From CAUSKK01 sp963532425 (GTDB lineage Bacteria > Pseudomonadota > Gammaproteobacteria > Cardiobacteriales > Cardiobacteriaceae), in the NCBI GenBank assembly GCA_963532425.1, contig CAUSKK010000008.1:30947-94946 (forward strand): 64,000 nt of DNA, given 5' to 3'. The notes below the pieces were generated by a model. It did no database searches, was not told where the DNA came from, and saw only the letters and a program-made list of their open reading frames with translations. Both the position numbers and the translations under genes were made by a program. Positions 36,040-46,489 of the stretch are shown here, one piece after another (position 1 is the first letter of the stretch; each line of letters starts with the position of its first letter).

Positions 36040-36363
36040 TTATTTTTTCTTGGCGGGGGCGCGGGGTTTGGCCGGGGCTTTGACCGCGTGCGGGTTCAGC
36101 GACTCTTTCAGTTTTTTGCCAGGCTTGAAGACCGGGCTGGTGCTGGCGGCAATGCGGATTTCCTTGCCGGTTTGCGGGTTGCGGCCGGTGCGGGCAGCCC
36201 GTTCGCGGGGTTCAAAGGTACCGAAACCAATCAGCGTAACCTTGTCTTTCTTCTGCAGCGTCTCGGAAACCACGTCCAGGAATGCTTCCAGGGCCTTGGC
36301 GGCGTCGGCTTTGGTCAGGTTTGCCTGTTTGGCGATGGCATCAACCAATTCAGTTTTGTTCAT
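36040..36363 (-). CDS. hupB: HU family DNA-binding protein
   Basis: A 107-residue histone-like protein. MNKTELVDAIAKQANLTKADA is the helical dimer core and GFGTFEPRERAARTGRNPQTGK is the beta-arm region that grips DNA. Usual HU has about 90 residues; this one ends in an extra Lys/Ala/Pro-rich tail (KAPAKPRAPAKKK) that should add non-specific DNA affinity. It follows lon as in many gammaproteobacteria (clpX-lon-hupB), 161 bases downstream. It has its own strong terminator and a likely AAGGAA ribosome-binding site. Confidence 0.95.
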   Translation of the reverse strand: MNKTELVDAIAKQANLTKADAAKALEAFLDVVSETLQKKDKVTLIGFGTFEPRERAARTGRNPQTGKEIRIAASTSPVFKPGKKLKESLNPHAVKAPAKPRAPAKKK

Positions 36364-36524
36364 AAATTTCCTTGTATTTCAATGGACTAAATCAAACGAG
36401 AGGGTTCTCGCTGTTCTATTTAACCCGCTAAACCGCCAGTTTTCAAGGGGTTTCAGCCTAAAAATCCAGCAATGGAGCGCCTTCCCCGGGGTTCCCCGAT
36501 GGGAACCCCTTAGGAATCAAAGCA

Positions 36525-38888
<2,364 letters not shown>

Positions 38889-38896
38889 ATGAATTT

Positions 38897-40138
38897 TTAC
38901 TCCTTAACGGTCAGGGGGGCGGCCCCCTGGTCAATCACTTCGGCCGTAACCGTAACCTTTTTCACGGGCTGGTCGGGCAGATGAAACATGGTCTCCTGCA
39001 GGGCCTGTTCGACGATGGAACGCAGGCCCCGGGCGCCGGTTTTCCGCTTGATGGCCTTGCGGGCGATGGCCTCCAGGGCGCCGGGGGTGAATTCCAGCTC
39101 GGTGTTCTCATAGCTGAAAATGCGCTGGAATTGGCGGACGATGGCGTTCTTCGGTTCGGTGAGAATCCGCACCAGGGCGGCCTCGTCCAGGGTGTCCAGC
39201 AGGGTGATAATCGGCAGCCGGCCGACAAATTCCGGAATCAGGCCAAATTTCACCAAATCCTCCGGCTCCACCTGGCGCAGGCTGGCGTGGCTGTCCTCGT
39301 CCTTCTTGCTCTGCACGGTGGCACCGAAGCCGATGCCGCCCTTGGCCGTGCGCTGGTCGATGATTTTTTCCAGGCCGGCAAAGGCACCGCCGCAGATGAA
39401 GAGAATGTTGGTGGTGTCCACATAGGCCAGCTCCTGGTTGGGGTGCTTGCGGCCGCCCTGGGGCGGCACGCCGGCCACAGTGCCCTCCACCAGCTTCAGC
39501 AGGGCCTGCTGCACGCCCTCGCCGGAGACGTCCCGGGTGATGGACAGGTTTTCGCTCTTGCGGGCGATTTTGTCGATTTCGTCGATGTAGATAATGCCGC
39601 GCTCGGCCCGCTTGACGTCGCCGTCGCAGTTGAGCAGCAGCTTCTGGATGATGGTTTCCACGTCCTCGCCCACATAGCCGGCCTCGGTGAGAGCGGTGGC
39701 GTCGGCGATGGCAAAGGGCACGTCCAGGCACTTGGCCAGGGTCTGGGCCAGCAGGGTTTTGCCGGAGCCGGTGGAACCAATCATCAAAATATTGCTTTTC
39801 TGGATTTCGACGCCGTCACCGCTGGGCTGGGCGTTCATTTGCAGCCGTTTATAGTGGTTGTAGACGGCCACGGCCAGGGCCCGCTTGGCGTTGTGCTGGC
39901 CAATGATGTATTCGTCGAGGAAGGCCTTCATCTTGGCCGGCGAGGGCAGGGCCTTGTCCTCAAAGGGAAGCGCTGCCGCCGACTCCGAACCCGGCTGACC
40001 GTTGCCCTGGAGCAGCTGCGCGCACAGCTGAATGCACTCGTTGCAAATGCTGACATTATCGGCACCCGCAATTAAGCGCTTCACGTCTTTTTCATCTTTG
40101 CCACAAAAGGAACAGTAGTGGCCGGTTTTTTTACTCAT
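38897..40138 (-). CDS. clpX: ClpX ATPase subunit of ClpXP protease
   Basis: A 413-residue AAA+ unfoldase that feeds substrates to ClpP. The zinc-binding domain has Cys9, Cys12, Cys32 and Cys35; Walker A is GSTGSGKTLLAQTLAK; Walker B is IIYIDEIDKIARK; the IGF-type loop for ClpP docking appears as GIGFGATV near residue 265. The ATG at 40138 has a GGAGAA site. clpP is upstream but separated by 342 bases that contain palindromes and a truncated second copy of the clpX start, so clpX may have its own promoter. Confidence 0.98.
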   Translation of the reverse strand: MSKKTGHYCSFCGKDEKDVKRLIAGADNVSICNECIQLCAQLLQGNGQPGSESAAALPFEDKALPSPAKMKAFLDEYIIGQHNAKRALAVAVYNHYKRLQMNAQPSGDGVEIQKSNILMIGSTGSGKTLLAQTLAKCLDVPFAIADATALTEAGYVGEDVETIIQKLLLNCDGDVKRAERGIIYIDEIDKIARKSENLSITRDVSGEGVQQALLKLVEGTVAGVPPQGGRKHPNQELAYVDTTNILFICGGAFAGLEKIIDQRTAKGGIGFGATVQSKKDEDSHASLRQVEPEDLVKFGLIPEFVGRLPIITLLDTLDEAALVRILTEPKNAIVRQFQRIFSYENTELEFTPGALEAIARKAIKRKTGARGLRSIVEQALQETMFHLPDQPVKKVTVTAEVIDQGAAPLTVKE

Positions 40139-40177
40139 AAATTCTCCAACTTAATTGCGGTTCTCGGGGGCGTTCTG

Positions 40178-40285
40178 CTAGCAAACGGCGTTGGCTCTCA
40201 ACGGAAGCGCTTCCTTCGACAAGCGCTCCACGTCTTTTTGATCTTTGCCACAGAAGGAACAGTAGTGGCCGGTTTTTTTACTCAT
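40178..40285 (-). pseudogene. Truncated duplicate of the clpX 5' end
   Basis: A 35-codon reading starts MSKKTGHYCSFCGKDQKDVE, matching ClpX residues 1-22 except for two or three changes. It then runs into a palindrome copy and stops at TAG. Identity also covers the 25 bases before the ATG, including the ribosome-binding site (aattctccaacttaattgcg on the plus strand, present at 40140 and 40287). It keeps Cys9 and Cys12 but not the second Cys pair, so no zinc finger could form. If translated it would give a 35-residue peptide; a remnant of duplication is more likely. Confidence 0.8.
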
Positions 40286-40323
40286 AAATTCTCCAACTTA
40301 ATTGCGGTTTGGAACATCTGGCG

Positions 40324-40452
40324 AGGGGGAAGCGCTTCGGCCGGGGGTGCCGCTGGTCTCCCGTCGAAATGCGGTTCAGAGGGGAGCGCTTCGTTCCCAT
40401 GGCCCGGCCCGACGAAGCGCTTCGCCGGGGGGAAGCGCTTCCCGGCGCCGTT
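40324..40452. repeat. Short GAAGCGCTTC cluster between clpP and clpX
   Basis: Four to five palindrome copies (near 40329, 40385, 40413 and 40432) lie between clpP and the clpX fragment. They interrupt what is in most relatives a short clpP-clpX spacer. Confidence 0.8.
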
Positions 40453-40480
40453 CCCCTTAATTGCGGCGGCGGGCCAATTA

Positions 40481-41098
40481 TCAAGCGGAGCCGAGGTCGG
40501 CGCGGCTGTTGATAATCCGGTCCACCAGGCCATATTGCTGGGCCTCGTCGGCGGACATGAAATTGTCGCGGTCGGTGTCGCGTTCGATTTCCGCCAGCGA
40601 CCGGCGGCAGTTCTTCGCCAGCACCTCATTCAGCTTGGCCTTCAGTTTCAGCAGTTCCCGGGCGTGGATTTCGATGTCCGAAGCCTGGCCGCCGAGGCCA
40701 CCGCTAATCAGGGGCTGGTGAATCATGACCCGGCTGTTCGGCAGAATCAGCCGTTTGCCCGGGGCGCCGGAGGAGAGCAGGAAGGCGCCCATACTGGCCG
40801 CCTGGCCGAGGCAGAGGGTGGAGACATCGGGCTTGATGAAATTCATGGTGTCGTAGATGGACAGGCCGGCCGTAACCGAGCCGCCGGGCGAATTGATGTA
40901 AAGGTAGATGTCCTGCTCGGGGTTTTCGGCCTCGAGGAAGAGCAGCTGGGCCACCACCAGGTTGGCGGTGTCGTCGGTTACCGGGCCGACCATGAACACC
41001 ACCCGCTCTTTCAGCAGACGGGAATAGATGTCATAGGCGCGTTCGCCACGGCCGGTTTGTTCAATAACGGTGGGGACTAGATAGTTGCTGGGAGACAT
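40481..41098 (-). CDS. clpP: ClpP protease subunit
   Basis: A 205-residue serine peptidase that forms the proteolytic chamber of ClpXP. The nucleophile is in GQAASMGAFLLSSG and the catalytic His in RVMIHQPLISGG; the Asp follows in the ERDTDRDNFM region. The ATG at 41098 (MSPSNYLVPTVIEQ) with AGGA nine bases upstream is chosen; the in-frame extension to 41158 reads back through the tig terminator. The gene order tig-clpP-clpX-lon is the standard one. Confidence 0.97.
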   Translation of the reverse strand: MSPSNYLVPTVIEQTGRGERAYDIYSRLLKERVVFMVGPVTDDTANLVVAQLLFLEAENPEQDIYLYINSPGGSVTAGLSIYDTMNFIKPDVSTLCLGQAASMGAFLLSSGAPGKRLILPNSRVMIHQPLISGGLGGQASDIEIHARELLKLKAKLNEVLAKNCRRSLAEIERDTDRDNFMSADEAQQYGLVDRIINSRADLGSA

Positions 41099-41117
41099 GG
41101 TTTTTCCTGATAAAGAT

Positions 41118-41147
41118 AAAAAAAGAGGCGACAGCACCTGTCGCCCC
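41118..41147 (-). terminator. tig intrinsic terminator
   Basis: GGCGACAGGTGCTGTCGCC on the minus strand is followed by CTC and seven T residues, between tig and clpP. Confidence 0.8.
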
Positions 41148-41167
41148 CCAAAAATCAATCCGGCCGG

Positions 41168-42490
41168 CTAGCGGGGGATTTGATTGTTAATGGCCATCAA
41201 ACCTTGGAAATCAACCTTTTCTTCGGTGATTTTGGCCTTCTCATAGAGCTGGTCGATGAGCTGTTCTTCCAGAATAGCCGATTCCAGACTGACGCGGGCT
41301 TCGCGGTTTTTCTGGTAGTGGGCGATAACCTCCTGCGGGTCTTCATAGCTGGCGGCGATGGACCGTAGGCGGGCATCAACCCGGCTCTGGTCTAGCTCAA
41401 TTTTGCGCTGGTTGAAGAGCTCGCCGAACAGCATCGACAGCACCACATTGCGCCGGGCCGGCTCGGCGAAGAAGCGCTTCGCCAGTTCCTGGCGCTGCTG
41501 GGCGTCGGGGATTTGTTTTTCCAGCCCCATGCCCTTGGCCAGCCGCTCGATTTCACCGTTCAGCTGGGCGTTGGCCACCGGCTGGTTCTGGTTGGCGGCA
41601 TAGATGGCGTCCAACATACGTTCGCGACGGATACGGCGGCTGGCGTTCTCCAGTTCCCGGGCCATGTTCTCTTTGATGGCCTTCTTGAAGCTATCCAGGC
41701 TGCCATCGCCGATGCCGAAGGCCTTCACAAATTTGGCGTCCAGCTCCGGCAACTGCATGGCCTCCAGCCGGCTGAGCTTGGCGGTGAACTGGGCGGTTTT
41801 ACCCTGTAGGTCAGCGCCGTGGTAGTCGGCGGGGAATTTGACGTCGAAGGTTTTTTCTTCGCCGATTTTCATGCCGCGCAGACCGTTTTCAAAGTCCGGC
41901 AGCATGCGGCCCTCGCCGATGACCACGTCCACATCATGGCCGCTGCCACCCTCGAATTCCTTGCCGTCCAGGCGACCGACGAAGTCAATGCGCACCCGGT
42001 CGCTGTCCTGGGCGGGGCGGTCGCCGGCATCGACGAAGATGGCCTGCTGACGGCGCAGGGTTTTGAGCATGGTCTCCACGTCGGCGTCGGTGAGTTCGCT
42101 CTTGGGCAGGGTGATGGCGAGGCTGTCCAGACCTTCCACCTTGACCTCGGGGTAGGTTTCAAAGGTTGCGGTGAATTTCAGTGCTTCGCCCTCCTTGATG
42201 CCGCTGATAAGGTCGAAATGGGCGGCGGACACGGGCACTTGCTTATGGGCAATCAGGGCCTGGCGATAGTTTTCGTCGATGAGTTTTTCCAGGGCCTGGC
42301 GGCGCAGGTCGGCGCCGAATTTCTGCTGGAGAATGTGGGGAGGCACTTTGCCCGGCCGGAAACCCGCCACCCGCAGATTGGGACGGGCTTTGCGCATGGT
42401 CTCTTCCACCGCCTGTTCCACCTCGGCGACTGGCACCTCGATGGTGAATTTGCGTTCTAAACCTTCCAACTGTTCGAAAGTGCTTTGCAT
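41168..42490 (-). CDS. tig: Trigger factor chaperone and prolyl isomerase
   Basis: A 440-residue ribosome-bound chaperone that meets nascent chains at the exit tunnel. The ribosome-binding signature GFRPGKVPPHIL lies near residue 44, the FKBP-type isomerase domain at about 150-245 (RVRIDFVGRLDGKEFEGG), and a helical C-terminal domain follows. The ATG at 42490 has AGGA nine bases upstream; the reading from 42574 crosses the tRNA terminator and is not used. One palindrome copy is inside, read as KRF. Confidence 0.97.
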   Translation of the reverse strand: MQSTFEQLEGLERKFTIEVPVAEVEQAVEETMRKARPNLRVAGFRPGKVPPHILQQKFGADLRRQALEKLIDENYRQALIAHKQVPVSAAHFDLISGIKEGEALKFTATFETYPEVKVEGLDSLAITLPKSELTDADVETMLKTLRRQQAIFVDAGDRPAQDSDRVRIDFVGRLDGKEFEGGSGHDVDVVIGEGRMLPDFENGLRGMKIGEEKTFDVKFPADYHGADLQGKTAQFTAKLSRLEAMQLPELDAKFVKAFGIGDGSLDSFKKAIKENMARELENASRRIRRERMLDAIYAANQNQPVANAQLNGEIERLAKGMGLEKQIPDAQQRQELAKRFFAEPARRNVVLSMLFGELFNQRKIELDQSRVDARLRSIAASYEDPQEVIAHYQKNREARVSLESAILEEQLIDQLYEKAKITEEKVDFQGLMAINNQIPR

Positions 42491-42514
42491 AGTGTCCTCA
42501 AAAAAAATATGAAC

Positions 42515-42536
42515 AAAAAAAAACGCCCGAGGGCGT
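42515..42536 (-). terminator. tRNA-Leu terminator
   Basis: ACGCCCTCGGGCGT on the minus strand is followed by eight to nine T residues, just beyond the tRNA 3' end and before tig. Confidence 0.85.
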
Positions 42537-42544
42537 ATTAAATC

Positions 42545-42627
42545 TGGTGCGAAAGGAGAGACTCGAACTCTCACGGTTGCCCGCTGGAACCTAAATCCAG
42601 TGCGTCTACCAATTCCGCCACTCTCGC
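42545..42627 (-). tRNA. tRNA-Leu (anticodon UAG)
   Basis: An 83-base class II tRNA with CCA encoded. The 7-bp acceptor stem pairs GCGAGAG with CTTTCGC, the anticodon stem CTGGA/TCCAG encloses TTTAGGT giving UAG, a variable arm follows, and the T loop is GTTCGAGTC. It lies between a TATAAT box and an intrinsic terminator, upstream of tig. Confidence 0.96.
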
Positions 42628-42651
42628 AGGGTAATAAATGGAGAAGCGGCC

Positions 42652-42657
42652 ATTATA
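42652..42657 (-). promoter_or_regulatory. -10 box of tRNA-Leu
   Basis: TATAAT on the minus strand, 24 bases before the mature tRNA 5' end. A loose TTCTTG lies about 17 bases further upstream. Confidence 0.5.
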
Positions 42658-42671
42658 CAGCACAGCCCCCG

Positions 42672-43112
42672 CTAGAAAGCAAGAAAGCGCAGGCTTTTTA
42701 TGCGCGGTGAAACCGGCTGTTTTTCGGCCCCCCGGGCCCGGGTTTCCACCACGAAGAGGGCGGCGCCGTTGCTGGGATAGCTGGCACATACCGGCGTTTT
42801 GCAGGGCAGGGCGCGGCCGTAGCGCTGGATAAGGCGACCGTCGGCATCGTAGAAGCGAATGTCCAGGGGCAGCCAGGTGTTTTTCATCCAGAAGCTCAGC
42901 TCCTGGGGCTCGTCGAAGAGAAAAATCATGCCGGCGTGGGGCGGAATATAGGGCCGGAACATATAGCCCCGGGCCCGTTCGGCCGGGGTGTCGGCCACCT
43001 CCAGCAGCAGGCGGCGCTGGCCATCGTCCAGCAGGGCCCGGTAGGGGGCGGCGCCGAGGTCGGCGGCCAGCAGGGGCAGGAGCAGCAGGAATTTTTTCAG
43101 GGGGGACAACAT
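42672..43112 (-). CDS. DUF192 family exported protein
   Basis: A 146-residue protein with a signal peptide (FLLLLPLLAADLGAAP) and a single DUF192 domain. The signature pieces RARGYMFRPYIPPHAGMIFLF and LSFWMKNTWLPLDIRFYDADG are clear, and the two Cys in LPCKTPVCASYPS are at the usual point. Function of the family is unknown. The last ~20 residues are a non-conserved basic tail. Encoded after secF in the same direction with a palindrome pair in the 48-base gap. Confidence 0.85.
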   Translation of the reverse strand: MLSPLKKFLLLLPLLAADLGAAPYRALLDDGQRRLLLEVADTPAERARGYMFRPYIPPHAGMIFLFDEPQELSFWMKNTWLPLDIRFYDADGRLIQRYGRALPCKTPVCASYPSNGAALFVVETRARGAEKQPVSPRIKSLRFLAF

Positions 43113-43160
43113 GGGATTCTCCAGGGGGAAGCGCTTCCGAACGAAGCGCTTCGACTGGGT

Positions 43161-44081
43161 TTAGGGCAAATCATCCACCGGCTGCTGGGATTTGGGCAGC
43201 AGGTCCTCATGGCGCACGCCCATGCGGAAGACGATGGCGCTGGCCACAAAGATGGAGGAGTAGGTGCCGAAGACAATGCCAATAATCATGGCGATGGCAA
43301 AGCTAAACAGGGTCGAACCGCCGAACACGGCCAGGGCAATCACCGACAGCAGCGTGGTCAGGCTGGTGATGGTGGTACGGGCCAGGGTCTGGTTGATGGC
43401 ATCGTCGATGACCTTCTCCGGAGTGTCGTCGGGCATTTTGAGGAAGTTCTCGCGGATGCGGTCGAAAACCACCACCGTATCGTTGACCGAATAGCCGAGA
43501 ATGGCCAGCAGCGCCGCCAGCACGGTTAAATCAAAGGTCCACTGGGTCAGGGCAAAGAAGGCGGCGGTGATGATGACGTCGTGGAGCTGGGACAGCACGG
43601 CGCCGAGGGCGAACTTCAGCTCAAAGCGTAGAGCCAGATAAATCACCATGCCCAGGCTGGATAGCAGCAGGGCGAGAATGCCCTTTTCCACCAGCTCCTC
43701 CTTATATTGGCCGCCGATTTTGGCCTGGCCGGTGAGCTGGAAGGCCCCATCGGCGCTGCGCAGGGCCGCGGTCATGCTCTGCATGATTTCATCGGTGTTC
43801 TTGCCCTCCAGCTCGCCGAATCGTATCTGCACGTCCCGGGAGGAACCGTATTGCACCACGCTGGCCTCCGGATGAATGGGGGCAATGGTCTGGCGAATCT
43901 GGTCGATGTTGGCGGCCTGCTCGTAGCGCAGTTCAATGGTGGCACCGCCGGTCAGTTCCAGGCCGAAATTGAAGCCGCGAAAGGTGATGAGCAGCAGGGC
44001 CAGCACGGTCAAAACCATGGAAAACCAGTTGCCCTGCTTGCTGTAGTCCATGAAGCGGACATAGGGAAGTTTAATGCGCAT
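43161..44081 (-). CDS. secF: Protein translocase subunit SecF
   Basis: A 306-residue RND-type membrane protein that works with SecD to use the proton gradient in late steps of protein export. Six helices, a first periplasmic loop (about 35-130) and the motifs LELTGGATIELRYEQ and LGYSVNDTVVVFDRIRENF are diagnostic. It begins six bases after secD. The C-terminus is short and hydrophilic. Order tgt-yajC-secD-secF is the standard one in proteobacteria. Confidence 0.97.
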   Translation of the reverse strand: MRIKLPYVRFMDYSKQGNWFSMVLTVLALLLITFRGFNFGLELTGGATIELRYEQAANIDQIRQTIAPIHPEASVVQYGSSRDVQIRFGELEGKNTDEIMQSMTAALRSADGAFQLTGQAKIGGQYKEELVEKGILALLLSSLGMVIYLALRFELKFALGAVLSQLHDVIITAAFFALTQWTFDLTVLAALLAILGYSVNDTVVVFDRIRENFLKMPDDTPEKVIDDAINQTLARTTITSLTTLLSVIALAVFGGSTLFSFAIAMIIGIVFGTYSSIFVASAIVFRMGVRHEDLLPKSQQPVDDLP

Positions 44082-44087
44082 ACAACC

Positions 44088-45944
44088 TCACAACTTAATC
44101 TGGGGATTGGGGCCGCGCAGAGAGAAGAATTCAATCAGAGCACGGGTTACGTAGATGGCGCTGAACATGGTGGTCAGAATGCCCAGGGTCAGGGTTACGG
44201 CGAAGCCCTTAATCGGGCCGGCACCGAAGCTGAACAGCATCAGGGCCACGATGAGTGTGGTGATGTTGGCATCGACGATGGTGGCCAGGGCGTTATCAAA
44301 GCCCAGGCGCACCGCCTCGCGGCCGCTGAAGCCCAAATCCTGTTCCTCGCGGATACGCTCGTAAATCAGCACGTTGGCATCCACGGCCATGCCCATGGTC
44401 AGCACAATGCCGGCAATGCCCGGCAGGGTCAGGGTGGCACCGATGAAGGACATCAGGGCCACCAGCAGCACCAGGTTAAAGCTCAGGGCGATGTTGGCGA
44501 AGAGGCCGAGGCGGCCGTAGTAGAGCCACATGAAGCCGGCCACCAGCAGCAGGCCGAGCAGCGAGGCATTGATGCCCTGGTTGATGTTCTGCTGGCCGGC
44601 CGAGGGGCCGATGGTGCGTTCTTCGATGATGTAGACCGGTGCCACCAGCGAGCCGGCGCGCAGGGTGGCGGCGAGCTTGTCGGCCCGGGAAATGGGGAAA
44701 ATGCCCGTGATTTGGAAGCGGTTGCTGAAGGTGCCCTGAATGGTGGCCGAGTTGGCGACGGTTTCGCGTTTTTCCACGGTGGTCGTCTCCTTGCCGTTGG
44801 CGTCGAGCACGGTTTTCGGCACATATTCCACGTAGACCGTGGCCATAGCCTTGCCGACGTTGGCCCGGGTGATTTGGCCCATCTGGGCCCCGCCGGCGCT
44901 GTCGAGCACCACGTTCACCTCAGGGCCGTTCTGGCCCATGGCGGCGGCAGCGTCGATGATGTGTTCACCGCTCATCACCATTTTTCGTTTCAGCACAATG
45001 GGGGTGCCGTCATCGAAGTGGGCCAGCTTCTGGTCGATTTTGCCCCGGCCCATCTTCTCGGCCTGGGCGACGTCGGCGTCGTGGTCCACCAGGTAGAACT
45101 CCAGCGTCGCCGTGGAACCGAGCAGTTCCTTGGCCTGATTGACGTCCTGGATACCCGGCAGCTGGATGAGAATGCGGTCGTCGCCCACCACCTGAATGGA
45201 GGGTTCGGCCACGCCGAGGCTGTTCACCCGGCCGGACATGCGCATGCGGTTCTGTTCGGCGGCCCGGCGTTTCAGCTCGCTGAGGGCCTGCTCGGTGTAG
45301 CGGAACTGGACGCCGACCTTGCCGTCGCTGTTGCTGCTGAGCCGTTCCACCTCGTGGGGCAGCACCGAGGCCAGCACATTAAGCGCTTCCTCCCGGCTGG
45401 CCTCATCTTTGAAATAGGCCTGCACTCCGCCCTGGTCGCCGGCGCTGAGGCTAAGCGCTTCGAGGTTCTTTTCCTTCAGGGCACTGCCGATTTGGTCGAT
45501 GAGCTCGCCGCTCTTGCGGCTGAAGAGCTCCTGGGAATCTACCTGCAGCAGGAAGGAAATGCCCCCGCGCAAATCCAGCCCCAGATTCATCGGCTTGAAA
45601 CCGAGGTTTTCCAGCCAGTCCGGGGCGTTGGAGAGCAGGTTCACCGTCGGATTGGCCTCGTTGAAGCGCTTGGCCAGATAGTCCTTGGCCTGAATCTGGG
45701 TGTCGGTGTTGTTGAAATAGAGATTGACCTTGCCCGAGTCGAGATACTGGCTGCGACTGGGCGGGGTCAATTGCAATTCGGCCCAATTCACGCCGCGAAG
45801 CGCTTCCTGGGCCGCCGTCGTGCTGGGAAATTGCAGCTGCACCGCCGGGCTTTTACCGAAAATGTTGGGCAGGGCCAGCAACATTCCCAGCAGCAGCACC
45901 CCGGCAATGAGGGCATATTTCCACGGGGCAAAGGTTTTGTTCAT
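44088..45944 (-). CDS. secD: Protein translocase subunit SecD
   Basis: A 618-residue partner of SecF. The N-terminal helix (YALIAGVLLLGMLLALPN) precedes a large periplasmic region with GLDLRGGISFLLQVD, and the C-terminal helices carry GIVLTMGMAVDANVLIYERIREE. The ATG at 45944 has AGGA upstream. Three to four palindrome copies in the first third are read as EAL (EALRGV, EALNVL, EALSLS) or in other frames, suggesting the repeat is tolerated within surface helices of a conserved protein. Confidence 0.97.
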   Translation of the reverse strand: MNKTFAPWKYALIAGVLLLGMLLALPNIFGKSPAVQLQFPSTTAAQEALRGVNWAELQLTPPSRSQYLDSGKVNLYFNNTDTQIQAKDYLAKRFNEANPTVNLLSNAPDWLENLGFKPMNLGLDLRGGISFLLQVDSQELFSRKSGELIDQIGSALKEKNLEALSLSAGDQGGVQAYFKDEASREEALNVLASVLPHEVERLSSNSDGKVGVQFRYTEQALSELKRRAAEQNRMRMSGRVNSLGVAEPSIQVVGDDRILIQLPGIQDVNQAKELLGSTATLEFYLVDHDADVAQAEKMGRGKIDQKLAHFDDGTPIVLKRKMVMSGEHIIDAAAAMGQNGPEVNVVLDSAGGAQMGQITRANVGKAMATVYVEYVPKTVLDANGKETTTVEKRETVANSATIQGTFSNRFQITGIFPISRADKLAATLRAGSLVAPVYIIEERTIGPSAGQQNINQGINASLLGLLLVAGFMWLYYGRLGLFANIALSFNLVLLVALMSFIGATLTLPGIAGIVLTMGMAVDANVLIYERIREEQDLGFSGREAVRLGFDNALATIVDANITTLIVALMLFSFGAGPIKGFAVTLTLGILTTMFSAIYVTRALIEFFSLRGPNPQIKL

Positions 45945-45993
45945 GGGAAATCCTGTGATGGGTGCGAACCGCCCGCCGGTGCGGGACGATTGC

Positions 45994-46020
45994 AAAAAAA
46001 GGGCGCTTCGGGCGAAGCGC
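45994..46020 (-). terminator. Palindrome-derived terminator-like hairpin between yajC and secD
   Basis: In the minus direction GCGCTTCGCCCGAAGCGC is followed by CC and seven T residues. It could lower read-through from yajC to secD, which would otherwise be one operon. Confidence 0.6.
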
Positions 46021-46034
46021 TTCCTGGGGAGGGA

Positions 46035-46454
46035 TTAGGACTGGGCGTCGTCGGCCGGGGCTTCTTCCTTGGCCAGGGCGGCCTTGGCGCCGGACTCGTC
46101 CTTGCTGTCTTTTTCTTTGAGCGCCTGTTTCAGCGTGCCCTTGGGCAGAATGGCGACGATGAAGCCGCGCTGCAGCCGCACCACGGTGTTCTTGGCGATT
46201 TCCAAATCCACCGCCGTTTCGTCCAGGGCCACAATCCGGCCCATCAGACCGCTATTGGTCATAATCTCGTCGCCCTTTTTCAGGCTGTCGAGCAGGGCCC
46301 GCTGTTCCTTGGCCCGTTTTTGCTGGGGGCGAATCATCAGGAAATACATGAACACCAGCATGGCAATCAGGATAAAGAACTGGAAACCGCCGCCCGGCTG
46401 GGGCTGGGGCGCGGCGGGCGCCGCCTGGGCGTAAGCACTGGCAATAAAAAACAT
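46035..46454 (-). CDS. yajC: Preprotein translocase subunit YajC
   Basis: A 139-residue single-helix membrane protein of the SecDF-YajC complex. The helix with FQFFILIAMLVFMYFLMIRPQQKRAKE is the family core, followed by the KGDEIMTNSGLMGRI domain. The first ~20 residues are Ala/Pro rich and the C-terminal ~35 residues are an acidic, Lys-rich tail longer than in E. coli YajC (110 residues). A TATAAT lies about 30 bases upstream, overlapping the end of tgt. Confidence 0.96.
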   Translation of the reverse strand: MFFIASAYAQAAPAAPQPQPGGGFQFFILIAMLVFMYFLMIRPQQKRAKEQRALLDSLKKGDEIMTNSGLMGRIVALDETAVDLEIAKNTVVRLQRGFIVAILPKGTLKQALKEKDSKDESGAKAALAKEEAPADDAQS

Positions 46455-46483
46455 AAAAATTCCTCAAAAAGATAAAACGCGAA

Positions 46484-46489
46484 ATTATA
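46484..46489 (-). promoter_or_regulatory. -10 box upstream of yajC
   Basis: TATAAT on the minus strand, at the very end of tgt and 29 bases before the yajC ATG. This suggests that yajC-secDF can be transcribed separately from tgt. Confidence 0.45.

Noticed and set aside
36488..36509. lon terminator formed by a GGGGTTCCC-type hairpin
   Set aside because: A stem is present downstream of lon, but no T run follows it in the minus direction, so I do not call it a terminator.
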